From Avena insularis (taxonomy: Eukaryota > Streptophyta > Magnoliopsida > Poales > Poaceae), in NCBI GenBank assembly GCA_023614405.1, contig CM042697.1:307242323-307306322 (forward strand): DNA of 64,000 nucleotides, read 5' to 3'. The translations under genes and the position numbers were made by a program. Shown in pieces: positions 33,801 through 44,652 of this stretch. Each line of letters begins with the position of its first letter. Position 1 is the stretch's first letter. The notes below the pieces were generated by a model that saw nothing but the letters and a program-made list of their open reading frames with translations, made no database searches and was not told the origin of the DNA.

Positions 33801-35093
33801 AAGTTGGACCCTTCTGCTAAGTACCATTTCAAGCAAGAAATTTTCCATGGTCTCAAAGGACCTCAATGAGATAGGCCATGATCTACTAAGATATTTATAA
33901 ACAGACATGTAGACTTAGTTCATAATGCGAGTTCAATTCATAATTGACCTCCCACTTAAATCGTCATAACTTGGACAAATTTAATGATCACATGATCCCA
34001 ATCCATATGCAACCCCCGATCATCACGGCCGGAGTAGCTTCAAGGTAGACATTCTCCAACATCAATCACATCATCCATGTGCCTCATGCCGATCTTTCGA
34101 TATCCTGTGTTCCGAGGCCATGTCTACACATGCTAGGCTCGCCAACTCAAACTTGTGTGTATTGTAGTGTAACCTTTCTTACACCCACTGTATGCGAACG
34201 TCGATATGTCTAGCCCCTGATCAACACGGACGACTTCATAATGAAAACTTTCTTGGTTGTGCACACACAAGGGGAACATTATCATTGGACTTTCGAGGCC
34301 ATGTAAGCACATGCTAGGCTCGCCAATTCAATATTGGTTTAAATAGGGATCATCTTATCTATGCTACCATTGAGTATTTAATACTAGCACACAATAAGAT
34401 GCAAAACAGGTATCAACATCACATGTATATTTGTGATATGATATGGTCCTTCTTCCTCCTTGATCTCCATCGAGCGCTCCAGCATGGTCTCCATCGTGCC
34501 ACTGGCATGATCTCCATCGTGCCACTGGTTTTGACGCCAAGTCCACAACAGCACCAGTAGAACGTCCATCGTAATGATGACTATTACTACACAACTTAGT
34601 AACATAAAAGTAAACTACTTTACCACATAAAAGTAAACTACTTTACCTTCGTAACGACCATGTCCATATCAAATCACATGCCCCTCCTGCAACATAAAGT
34701 TAGGCACTTCTACTTTATCTATTGCAAGTTTATGTAGTTGTTAGGGCTTTTGAAATAGATCTGTTTATAATCTATGAACTTTCCAACCACAACTTGGATC
34801 CATACAGTTGTATCTACTACACGCCTTTCAGGGCCCTCTATTGTAAATTCTATATCAACTATTGTAAGAGAGACAAATACCTGCTAAACACATACGGAAC
34901 AAGTCGTATGTCGAGCGTGAAACCAGTCTCGCGTAAGAGTACGCGTAAGGTCAGTCCTATCCGCTTCATAAAACAATCCCGCGATATAGACAAGTACACG
35001 TGGGAGGGTAACAACTATAGCATCAATGCCCGCACAACACATGTGTGTACTGGACGTACTGCACTACCACGCATAGATCAGCTCTAATACAAG
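30827..35093 (-). pseudogene. Angela-like interior, decayed
   Basis: These 4.3 kb are AT-rich and hold no ORF over about 120 codons. On the minus strand near 31.72-31.56 kb, a broken match to Copia RT can be read: a KARFVAK-like segment, then GVDY in another frame. The rest is unrecognisable to me. A degenerate primer site (minus-strand TTGTATTAGAGCTG) adjoins the LTR at 35094. A short direct duplication containing CGAGGCCATGT, then CACATGCTAGGCTCGCCAA, lies at about 34110 and 34290. Confidence 0.55.
32685..32795. mobile_element. Stowaway MITE (111 bp)
   Basis: Its ends are CTCCCTCCG and CGGAGGGAG, with extended imperfect inverted repeats (GTTGACTCAA ... TTGAGTCAAC), and TA dinucleotides flank it at 32683-32684 and 32796-32797. 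These are the hallmarks of grass Stowaway (Tc1/Mariner-derived) elements. It is non-coding and inserted into the decayed Angela-like interior. Confidence 0.93.
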
Positions 35094-35649
35094 TGAAGGG
35101 GTTTCGGGCAGAAAATCAAAAATTTAACTACAACAGATCGCCCTGATGCCCAAGATATATCTACGAGTAATTGAGTAACGGCCGAGAGGTTTTGGATACA
35201 TACCCTTGTAGTCCGAAAGTGGTTAACATTCCAAGGGGAACGTGGTTGATGTAATTGTGCTCGTAGCTGACCTCAAGGTCACGAAGTTCCTCGTAGGTCA
35301 CCCCTTGCTCCATCACCATGCAGCACTCCGGCTTACGACATCACAGTGCCTCAAGTGTTGCACCACGTGGCTCCGTACACATACAGTGTACAACAAGAAC
35401 CTCCGTCTACCTGATCATGCCGGGAGTGCTGAAGTAGATCTTCGGCTTCAAAATCCTAGCAGCACAACGGCGTGCTACAGATGCATTATCTCTTGCGCGA
35501 ATAGCCCTGGGCCATGCCAACGCGTGGAGACAACTAGAGAGAGAGAGATTGGAGAGGAGGAGTTCCCAACTCATGGGATATGTAGATTGATGTGTGCCTC
35601 CAAGGGGAGAGGGGGCCTCTTTATATAGGGGGGAGAGGGCAGCCTTGCC
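35094..35649 (-). repeat. Angela-like 5' LTR, proximal segment
   Basis: The plus strand begins TGAAGGGGTTTCGGGC, as at 24921. It is cut at 35649 by solo LTR 2. Confidence 0.88.
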
Positions 35650-38600
35650 TGTAACTACCTCGGTGAATTACGCTCCTAGTTACAAGCCTGGATGAGCGGA
35701 AATGGTTAAAATAGTACGGTGGGGCCCAAATGCCACTCACAGGTAGACCTTTCGGCCGTCCTAACCATTTCCAAACATCGGTACAAGAACGGGCGGCGTA
35801 ATCGGCAGGCGAAGGGATCAACTACATACACAAATGAGTATGTATACAAGCCACCATACAATGGTTCTCAGAGTCATTCCATCTAAAAAGAAAGGAAATA
35901 TTGCAACGCCATACGGCAAGATCCAAATATCCTAGATAGACATAATAGTTTAGGATATCTCCTCATACATCAAACATCAGAGTATCAGGCGGAAGCGGAA
36001 AACAAGATCCGAGTACGGATAAGAAGCAAATCGGCATAAGATGCCCCATAAATAAACACATCCCGCCCACAGATCTCACGGATCCCCGTTCCCGGAATCT
36101 CTACACCGAATGATCGTTGCCCACATCGTCCGTCTCCTCCACCCAGTATCCATCTTGCGAGCTTACCTGTCCATCTGAATCAAACAATTTATCGTGTGAG
36201 ACCCTAGGGGTACTCAGCAAGTCTTTATGCCTCTAAAGGGGACACAACCTGGGGTGACGCAATTGCAGCAAAAGATAAACCCTAACAATTCTATAGATAC
36301 TCGCTAACCATCCGCCTAACCATAGATAGACGGATGTCCGTGAATTAAAACCAACAGTTATAACAGTAATATCAACAGATCCATCCTCCTCCTCGCTTAC
36401 CGACGAGGAAGCGGACGAACAACCCCCATCCGTTGGCAGTTTTATTATCCATTCCATGAGTGTTGCACTATTTACTAGTCAGGTACTTAGTCAAATTAAA
36501 AGCGGTACTTTAGTTATTCTTGTCTATGATCGAGAAACTGTGCTCCAAGTCGTCCATAACCGTGGACACGGCTTTCAGAAAGTTTTACCCTGCAGGGGTG
36601 CACAAATAGCAACACACACTCGATCAACCTCGGAAAAACCAAATCAAAACCAACGAGGCAGTCACGACAAAGCGATCACAGGATTCAGAAATATTTCAGG
36701 GGGCCACCCCATTAAGCTACCCATAGCAAGCTGGCCGCTTGAGACGGACTCAAGGTTTAGGGGCGGTATGCATTTGGGAACCCGAAAGTGTGACTGGGCT
36801 TGTCGATACAGCGAAAACGGGTCACGGTCCTAAACAGTACAGGTGCAGTACCTCGCACAATTTAAATAAAGCAGTAAAGCATGGCATAAGTACAGGATAG
36901 TAAATAAAACCTCAAACTAGTTTGTGGCCCCAAGAAATAAGAATGAATCAAGCTCTGGCTCAGGGGGGTTCATAAGCCTCCCGGATGTGGATAGCGCGAA
37001 TATTCAAGGAACAAGAATCAAGTACTCGGGGTCCTACAGGACACAAGTGAGCCTGAAAAACCAAATAGCAAATATGGCTCACCGATGCCACTTTCATTAG
37101 TTATCCCATTACTACTCAGATTAAGTTGTATAGGTACCTCGTTATCCATCAGACACTCACATACCCTACACATGCTGTTCTACGACTCGCATGGCTCAAA
37201 CAACTCCTGTAGTAATGGCTCATGGGATGGAGGAACAAGCTTCGGTGGGGTTTAAAAGTAAAGGCTATGCAATACTTGGGATTAAAATTAATGCAATCGT
37301 GACTCAATGATGCAAGAATAAGATAGAGGCAAACGGTACTATATGTATGCAAGCATGTGGTAGTGCTTGCATGGCAGCTCAGTTGAAGCGAGAGAAGGAT
37401 CTGGGTGGTGCTTCTGGGTTTCTTGATATATTCCCTGCTCAGCGTCTATTCGAAGAAGAACCAAACAAACAAGGGCCAACATAAATAAAATGCACAAGCA
37501 TATGAATAAAATGCGGCAAGCAAACAATCATGCCATGATGAATGATGCACAATTTGCATGGCAATAAAGTAGCATGGCATGGGTGAGGTGTGGAATACTA
37601 GAAATAAACATTTTATTGAGTTTTAATCACATTTTATCCTCATATTAGTTGCTGTATACTTTATATTTATATGATGCATGCTTCAAAACAGATAATGGAA
37701 TGCATAAACAGAAAGGTCTCGGCGAGCTAATTAATTTAAGCCATATTATTTGTTAAATTTGGAGTTATAAATCAAAAGTTATTAATTTATTAAGGAAAAA
37801 GGGCATTTTATTGTAATTTAAATCAACTTGAAATTTTTAAGTGTCCAAAATATATTTTGAATGGCATATTTGAATTCCTCACATTTTTCTGATTTGAAAA
37901 CATATATTATTTGTATTATATGGAATTGTATTTGAAAAGTTATTTGAAAACAGATTTAAATTTGAATTTGAATTAATTTGAAAAAGATTTAAATTGAAAT
38001 AGAAATAAACAGAAACTTTTGTTACTCAGCCACACCTAGCCGAAGACACAGACAAGTGGGGCCAGGTGCTGACTGGGCAACACACGCGCAGAAAACTTTT
38101 ATCACCATGCTGTGCTAGCTTTGTGAGGTGGGACCAGCGACCCAGCCCACGCCAACAGTATGTGAGGAGGCAGGGCTGTGGCTGGAGCGCGGGTTGCGAA
38201 CGGGAAAAGCCGGGGGGTTTCCTGTAAAAGCGCTAGCGCGGCTGACTAGTGGGACCTCTGGGAGCGCGGGTTGAGGCGAGAAAACAAAAAGGGGCTAACT
38301 GAAAAGTACCACTGGCCCGTACTGTTCCTCTTCTCCGCGTGCAGAGGACAGATCGATCTTGTGGCGAGGCGGGGTTCGAACTGGTCAGGCAAGGCGCTGC
38401 GGGGCGCAACCAGTGCGGCTAGGTGAGGTTTGGTGACCGCAAGGTGGGTGGGGGCTGGACATGCCGTCTGCGAGGCGCTACGCCGCGTGAGCGCAGCGAC
38501 CGCCGGCGCGCAGAGAGTGCTCGGAGCAAGGACCGGCGAGGCTAGGGCGGCACGGCGAGGCGGACCATGTCAGGGAGGTCAGGGAGCTCACCGTGGGTGG

Positions 38601-40350
38601 GTCGGTGGCGTCGGATCGGGCAGGGGAGCGGTCGATCGGCGACGAGGCAGACGCCGGGCGGAGCTAGGGTTCCGCTTCGGGCGACGATGGTTCTGGCGGT
38701 TCCAGCCCTTCTCCTCCTCGACGGCGTGTCCAGGGTGAAGCAGAGGGCTGGCCTTGGTCTTCCAGGCCGCTTCACGGACGCTCTGCACGACTGGATCAAC
38801 GTGGACGTCGAGGTGCTGGCGACGGCGGCGGCGGCTGCTGGTGGTCGGAGAGGAGGAAGGAGGAGGGGAGGGCTGACTCGGGGTAGATCTGGGCGAGCAG
38901 AGGAGAGCCATGGGGAAGGAGATAAAGCAGAGGGGAGAGGGAGGTGCCGTGGGGAGGTGGGTAGATGAAAAAGGTGGACTCGGTCACCTTTTTCCCTCCT
39001 CTCCTTCTCACGTGCTCGGGCAGGCCAGGGCGAGGTGGAGATGGGGCTGCCAGGTGGGGGACGGCCGGTTGGTGGAGAGGCTCGGGCTGGGGCCCTCTTG
39101 GCAGAGAGAGAGAGCTAGAGAGAGAGAGGGGTAGGCTCGGGTGTAGCTAGGGTTGGAGCTAGGGTTAGGAGAGAGGGGGTATGGCTCGGGTTAGGGTTTG
39201 GTTTGGGTGGTAGCTAGGTGGGCCAGGGTGGCCAGGTGGGGCCAGCTAGGAGGGGCTCGGCAAGGAGAGACCAAGGGGAGGGTTAGGTTTAGATGGGGGT
39301 GTGGTTAGAGAGGATGGTAAAGAGAGAGGAGAGATGAGTGGTATGGTTTAGGGTTTAGAGAGAGAGACAAGATGGGGTGGCTTTCTTTTGACAAGACCAA
39401 GCTAGAACAAGTCAAGCTCAACAAGATCTAGACAAGAAAAGAGAGGGTGAGATAAAAAGGTGGTGAGGGGATGGATGGAGGTAGATGTAGGTTTTAGGGT
39501 TAGATGCTTGCATGCATCAAGCAAGATCAAGCATAAGAGGGTAGAGAGAGATATGGGGAAAAGATCCACTCAAAATTCAAATAAAATCCAAAGGACAAGC
39601 AAACGGTGGTACTTGCATGGCCCATGCAAAGCAATTAATGCCATGCTTAATCTTGTGAAAACAATAATACTTACATGGCATTATTCCTATGCATTCCCAA
39701 AAGTGGGATTAAGCCAAGCAAAGAATTTAAAAGAAAGTTCCAAGTGGAGTAGATGGAGATGATCACATTTGATTATAATTGGGACTTGCTAGTGTGTATA
39801 TTCCACTAGATACCTACTAGTCCCAAAAATATTCCCACATGAGCATAAATCCATAATAATCCATATGGAAGCTAGGAAAAGGGTTCCACTCACAAGGCAT
39901 GCAAAGGTGGCCATGTGGCTCTCATATATCAATAATGTGAAAACAACATGATGCTAAGATGAGAGCATGTGGAAAAGAATTGGATCCATCCCAACCCACA
40001 TGAGCTAGAGGTAAAACCAAATAAATTGCAAAGCTCATATTTAGTTGGATGGTGGAATTATAAGGTGGTGAAAGAAAAGGTGGTGGAGTGGAATAAAAGA
40101 TATGCCCCCAACTCAACTTGGGCATTAAACAATATATCAAGAACCAAATACAATATCAAGAGGCAAATACAATTAACAATGCATATGAGAGAAGAACCAA
40201 AACAAAAAGGGTTTTATATGATGCTCAAATGCAAGGTGGCATGATGACATGAGCATGATATATTTATGATGCAACAATTATATATAGGAAGTAGCATATA
40301 TATAGACTAGGCTAGTAGCATTGCAATTGTTAGACAATTGGGATGCTACA
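35650..40350 (-). mobile_element. Solo LTR 2 (4701 bp, Gypsy type)
   Basis: It is flanked by the exact duplication TTGCC (35645-35649 and 40351-40355). On the minus strand it starts TGTAGCATCCCAATTG and ends GAGGTAGTTACA. A GC-rich block lies at about 38040-39100 with an AT-rich arm on each side, the same composition profile as solo LTR 1. It has no coding domains, PBS or PPT. GC-rich ORFs here (for example 38430-38968) are compositional. I infer minus orientation from the TGTARCAYCCC start. Confidence 0.75.
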
Positions 40351-40355
40351 TTGCC

Positions 40356-41669
40356 CCTCCCCCAAGCCATATAGGGCGGGGCCACGAGGGGAAGGGGCGA
40401 CAGCCAAGGGGACAGCCATAGGGCACCCCAAACCCTAATCCTAGTTGTCGGCCAGGGAGGGGCAGCCCTAGGCACCAAACCCTAGGCGCATGGGCCCTTC
40501 TCCCTTTTCGGTTTCCCACATGGGCCTTTTTTTCCTACTTAACTTGTCCCATTAGTGGAATAACCTTTCAAATTAGATTTTAATATTATATTTAATATTA
40601 ATTACATTAATTAATATGTAAATACATATTACAAAATCCAATTCAACCCGAAACACCTTTCGGTTGCCCTATATCCTCCGAACAGCTTCGGAACATCACA
40701 GAACAATTTTGGTCCCCTCACAGGAACTTTTCCGGTTTCCTTTCTTTATCCGAACAACTTTGGATCTTTATCCTCGGAACAACTCCGGATTTCTCTTTCT
40801 ATACTATGATTCCAACTTACGAAAAACCTCAAGCTCATCGCACCCTTAATTGTATCCCCTCACGGCTCGGGAACATCTATAGACATGACCTAGACTCTCT
40901 TACGTCAATGATCAACATCGGTACCGTGATGCCCATAATGATTCCTATGCATTCCAGATTGACAATGTCATTTGAACTGTAAACGTCGAGTCCATTTCCC
41001 TTTGTTTCTTGGATACTACTTGTCCGAGATCCGTGTGTTAAGGTATCTCCATACCTTGTTCAATCTCGTTATCGACAAGTACTATTTAATTGTTACCGCG
41101 ATATTACATCCCCGTGACATAGTCACATGTTGCAAAATTTATGGATTTAATCTCACCAAGTCGGCCTAACTATATCTTACCCGTATCGGGTGAACAAATC
41201 CTGCTCTTGACGTAATCTCTTCAACCCGTTCCTCCGGATACCCAACATACACCTTTATAATCACCATTTTACTGAGTGACGCTTCATGTAGTTAAAACAG
41301 CCTCGGGAGACAATGATTATGATATGGTATCACGGTCTAAGGAGAAGGAGACTTCGTTTCTAACTATTGCAACGATGAACTTTGTGACTTGATCGTGTCG
41401 CAATCTTTGAGGGATGTCCATCACATCATTCACCAATGATATGACCTCGTTGTCAACGAGCACTATCACTTCATGATCAGGAAACCTTAATCATCATGTT
41501 ACCCAACAAACTAGTAATAGAGGATACTAGTGACTTATGTTTCATATTACAAATGTATCAATGTTTCCACTTGAATAAAATTATAGCACAATATGAAACT
41601 ATTACTAACTTATTAGGATATGACAATAATAAACCTTTTATTATTTTCCTCTAGGGCATATTCCTTTCA
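40356..41669 (-). repeat. Angela-like 5' LTR, distal segment
   Basis: It aligns with 29572-30826 and ends ATTCCTTTCA, followed by the CCGCC duplication at 41670-41674. Confidence 0.88.
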
Positions 41670-41674
41670 CCGCC

Positions 41675-43131
41675 GTGGAGCTTGACTGACAAGATGTGAT
41701 CATCCAGCCAAATCTTAGGCTCCTGCAGGCCATCAAATTTTGGGATGTCCGAAGGGATCTTGAAGCCTTTAGTAATCCACGTCTGTCTTATGGCTCTGCT
41801 GAAGCATCTGGCGCCGCAGAGCTCTATGTCTTCATCCTCCGATTCTGTGGAGCATGCATGTTTTGCGCGTGATTTATTGATCTTGCATTGGGTGAGCTCG
41901 TTGCGGGCGTCCTAGTTGTGGCTCCTTTGTCACGGGTTGCGGCGTCACCATGATAAGTCATGATCTTCCTTGTTAGATGAGGGTGTGCAGCTCCTTGTAA
42001 ACTTTACTGTAGCCTTTTTCCTTGGTCCCGGAGTCTCATCTCGGTCAGTGCGGCTCCGACGAGGCCGAAGCCTGCAATCACATATTTATAGATGGTGGAT
42101 CGTGGATCCCTGACTGGTGGTTGATTGGAGATCAGGTATGTAGTAGCTGCTATGACCGCGTCCTGCGGCGTCTTGGGCGTCATGTTGCCCTGCGAGTCCA
42201 TCTACATGAAGGACAAGTCGAGTGCCCTGGTGGCCTCGTGTCCGGTGTTAGGGTCCATGTGCTCCAATCGAGAGAGGCTCTTGTAGGTGGTGTTGCCGTT
42301 ATTTCCATTCGAAGAGGACCCATGGATGGTGGAGAGCGCGGCTCGTCGAGCGCTTGATTTGTAGGTTGCCCAACGACGCTTTTCGATCTCTTTTTGTTGA
42401 ACAACCTGTCAGTTGTGCTCTTTCACGAGGAGCCAGTGGTAACCCAACAGAATGTCACGTGAAGCATATAGCGGTAGGGGGTTGCCCCGCATAGCCTCTC
42501 GGACCCTTTCCCACTCAGCCTCGTTGAGGCGGATCTCCTGCCGAGTTGCATCATTAGCGTTGGTAGCGTTGGGGTTCAGAGGATTCAGGGGGTTCAGAGG
42601 ATTCGGGTGATTCAGAGGAGGAACTGGTCCTCCATTTGCAGCGGTAGGGGAGCTGATGTATTGGCTCCGTTTTTTACGTGTGCTTTGACGACGACCGCAC
42701 ACATGTAGCGGTGGGGGAGATCGTTACTCTCGAAGCTTTCAAACCCAGAACTGTAGGTTCCTTCCTCCGTAGGAGGGTCGCAGAGATTGGAGTTGTAGTT
42801 GCTTCTATCATCCGAGTTGTACACCAGCGAGGGTGCACCTAGGACACCGATTGGTGGCACCCACGAGGCAGGTGCTATTGCCGGAGGCACCACCCGCTCA
42901 GGGAGGCGAAGGGTGCCAACTTGCCCCACCTGGAAGCAAAGTCTCCCAAGCATCATATCGACACTGTCTCCTACGGAATCAAAATTTTGGCGGGTCACCG
43001 GCGAGTGGACGGTGAAGTCGATGGTGCTGAAGAGGAGGTGGTTCCTCATCGCAGAGGAGTCGAAGATTGTGGTGGATGGGGCCGATGTGACCGCTACATC
43101 AGCATTCCCAGTTCCTACAGACGGCGACAAT
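41675..43131 (-). pseudogene. Gypsy-2 gag, N-terminal and central part
   Basis: Minus-strand reading in several frames. An N-terminal region follows the LTR, with an ORF to 42612 whose first Met falls inside the LTR. A low-complexity stretch NPLNPLNPLN reflects a short tandem repeat at 42550-42610. A segment LNEAEWERVREAM follows, then (42201-42004) a region resembling AA..YL....P..DPR of wheat Gypsy gags. Near 41700 the reading LQEPKIWLDDH, typical of Gypsy gag, is interrupted by the Angela-like element. Frameshifts and stops are frequent. Confidence 0.65.
43110..43131 (-). other. Gypsy-2 primer binding site region
   Basis: The minus strand next to the LTR reads ATTGTCGCCGTCTGTAGGAA, close to the TTGGCGCCGTCTGTGGGAA seen in many grass Gypsy elements, with mutated bases. 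Confidence 0.6.
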
Positions 43132-43639
43132 TGACGAGGTTTGGACTCATCAATGCCCATTGTTATGGACTTGGGTTATGGAGAAGGAGGGGACGCTGGA
43201 GATCATGAAACAGCTAACAGACTAGCAACACGGGGACACGAGGTTTACCCAGGTTCAAGCCCCTGGAAGGAATACCCTACTCCTGCTTGTCTGCTCTTTG
43301 TGAATGGCAATGTCGAAGGTTATAGGGGTGCACAAATTGGATCTAGCGAGAGGTGTAATAGGTTATGAGGTGAGATCCTCCTCCTCGTACCCTCCTAGCC
43401 TTTATATAGATAGGCCAGGTATCTTGGATAGGATGAGGGAGTCAGTTACAATTTTAGGGTTTCTCCCTTTAAGTTTCTATCCAAAGAAGACGTTTCCGCC
43501 AAGGAGTCGAACCTTCACTGGGCTTGGGCCACCCGAAATCCTCCTGGGCTATACGATTGTGGTACGCCTTCTTCATGGGCTTCCATTGGGCTAGACCGGA
43601 TATGCTAACATCAAGCACCCGTAGGGCATACCAATGTCA
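43132..43639 (-). repeat. Gypsy-2 5' LTR (508 bp)
   Basis: TGACGAGG ... AATGTCA on the plus strand; minus-strand TATA box TATATAAAG at 43400-43408. ATCTC follows (43640-43644). This uninterrupted copy shows what 334/14893 looked like before SIRE-1 inserted. Confidence 0.9.
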
Positions 43640-43644
43640 ATCTC

Positions 43645-43956
43645 GCTGACAAATTTGGCACCAACGGAAACATCCTTTCACAGGATAGTCCTAGGTAAAC
43701 CAGAAATTCCTTTAGGAAAAATCTATCTTGATGTTGTATTCGGATCAAGAAACAATTTTAGGCGAGAGAAACTCGAGTTCGAAGTTATGGATTGGCCATC
43801 GCAGTACCATGCGATCCTGGGGCGCCCAGCTTTCTCAAGATTCATGGCAGTACCACACTATGCCAGCGCCCAACGGGATCATCACAGTCAAAGGAAGTTT
43901 CACTCGATCCGAAATTGCAAAAAGGAGTTCAACAAAATCTCTAAATCTTTCAGGAT
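43645..43956 (+). pseudogene. Gypsy-1 protease region, right fragment
   Basis: It continues the protease interrupted at 190: LTNLAPTETSFHRIVLGK, PEIPLGKI, then EKLEFEVMDWPSQYHAILG and FSRFMAVPHY. A frameshift near 43865 follows. The sequence is cut at 43956 by the SIRE-2 LTR. Gypsy-1 does not reappear in the window. Confidence 0.82.
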
Positions 43957-44601
43957 TTAAAGGACATTGATTTCCTTAAGTATTTTGGTGTTGATGACAA
44001 TCCCACTTGTGGTTTAATTGTGTGCCTTAGTTTCAGGTTTATTTGATTTCTATGGACTGTGTGGTCATCTCTCTTGAAGCCTCGTGAAGACGGCGCCCAT
44101 TGTTTTTTCTTTTCTCTATCTTTGTTGCTTTAGGTCGCCATACTATCAAGAGGGGGTCCACCTAGGAAGGTTGTGGGGAATCATGTTTTCATGCACAAAC
44201 CAAATTTGCACCGCCACAACCATCCTATTGTTCAGCGAGAGAGTGACCTTTGGAGATGTTTCTGCCCTGACCGAAAGTTCCGGCCACGCGTTGGAAGTTC
44301 TGCCCGTAGTCCACTATGGGGATGGCGGCAGCAGAAGTTCCGGCTCAAATTCCGCTCAGCATCAGGAACCTTCTGTTTTGAAGTGTGCTATTTGCGAAAT
44401 TAACACCAGAACTTGCACCGGTAGTTTCGGTCAACAATATCTAGTCAATCCTGACCGGAAGTTGTGACATGCACTACCCAGCTTCTTCTGCTGGAAGCTT
44501 GAATGGTACTTCCTCCCAAATCCTAATCTTGATTAACAAGATAAAATTTCATAGTCTCCTATTTCACCCCTGCCCCTACTCGACCAAATTTGGACCTTTA
44601 A
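43957..44601 (+). repeat. SIRE-2 5' LTR
   Basis: It begins TTAAAGGACATTGATT and ends CCTTTAA, aligning with the SIRE-1 LTR ends (TGAAAGGGCATTTATT and CCTTTCA). It contains palindromes of the type CCGGAAGTTCCGG (44271-44283, 44331-44343, 44455-44467). It is half the length of the SIRE-1 LTR. Confidence 0.75.
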
Positions 44602-44603
44602 AT

Positions 44604-44615
44604 TGGTATCAAAGC
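44604..44615 (+). other. SIRE-2 primer binding site
   Basis: TGGTATCAAAGC differs by one base from the SIRE-1 site and lies at the same two-base distance from the LTR. Confidence 0.85.
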
Positions 44616-44652
44616 CAAGGCTCTTACTTCGGAATTTACCGCCTAAGAGACG

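Larger units (their letters stand above)
24921..41669 (-). mobile_element. Angela/WIS/BARE-like Ty1/Copia element with a solo LTR in each LTR
   Basis: LTRs total 1869 bp (24921-25534 plus 29572-30826) and 1870 bp (35094-35649 plus 40356-41669) once the nested insertions are removed. On the minus strand they begin TGAAGGGAATATTCCC or TGAAAGGAATATGCCCTAGA and end CGAAACCCCTTCA, which closely resembles the WIS/Angela/BARE LTR. A perfect 5-bp duplication CCGCC flanks it. The LTRs differ at about 15% of sites by eye, so it is old. The interior (30827-35093) is 4.3 kb, has no intact coding sequence and shows only an RT trace near 31.6-31.7 kb. It sits in Gypsy-2 gag. Confidence 0.88.
191..43639 (-). 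mobile_element. Gypsy-2: Tat-like Ty3/Gypsy retrotransposon, split by nested insertions
   Basis: Two LTRs of about 0.5 kb (191-334 plus 14893-15249, and 43132-43639) begin TGAC and end GTCA on the plus strand. The flanks are ATCGC (186-190) and ATCTC (43640-43644), a 5-bp duplication with one mismatch. Coding sequence runs on the minus strand in the order gag, protease, RT, RNase H, second RNase H, integrase. A long plus-strand ORF lies between integrase and the 3' LTR. A second RNase H and an antisense 3' ORF are known features of the Tat lineage, hence the assignment. The LTRs differ at roughly 10-15% of sites by eye, so it is old. SIRE-1 interrupts its 3' LTR and the Angela-like element interrupts its gag. 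All genes carry stops or deletions. Confidence 0.85.

Noticed and set aside
30827..35093. A LARD or wholly non-coding interior for the Angela-like element
   Set aside because: A broken RT trace near 31.6-31.7 kb suggests a decayed coding interior instead, although the evidence is weak.
38430..39150. ORFs rich in Arg, Gly and Ala on both strands
   Set aside because: Compositional ORFs in the GC-rich core of solo LTR 2; no recognisable domain.
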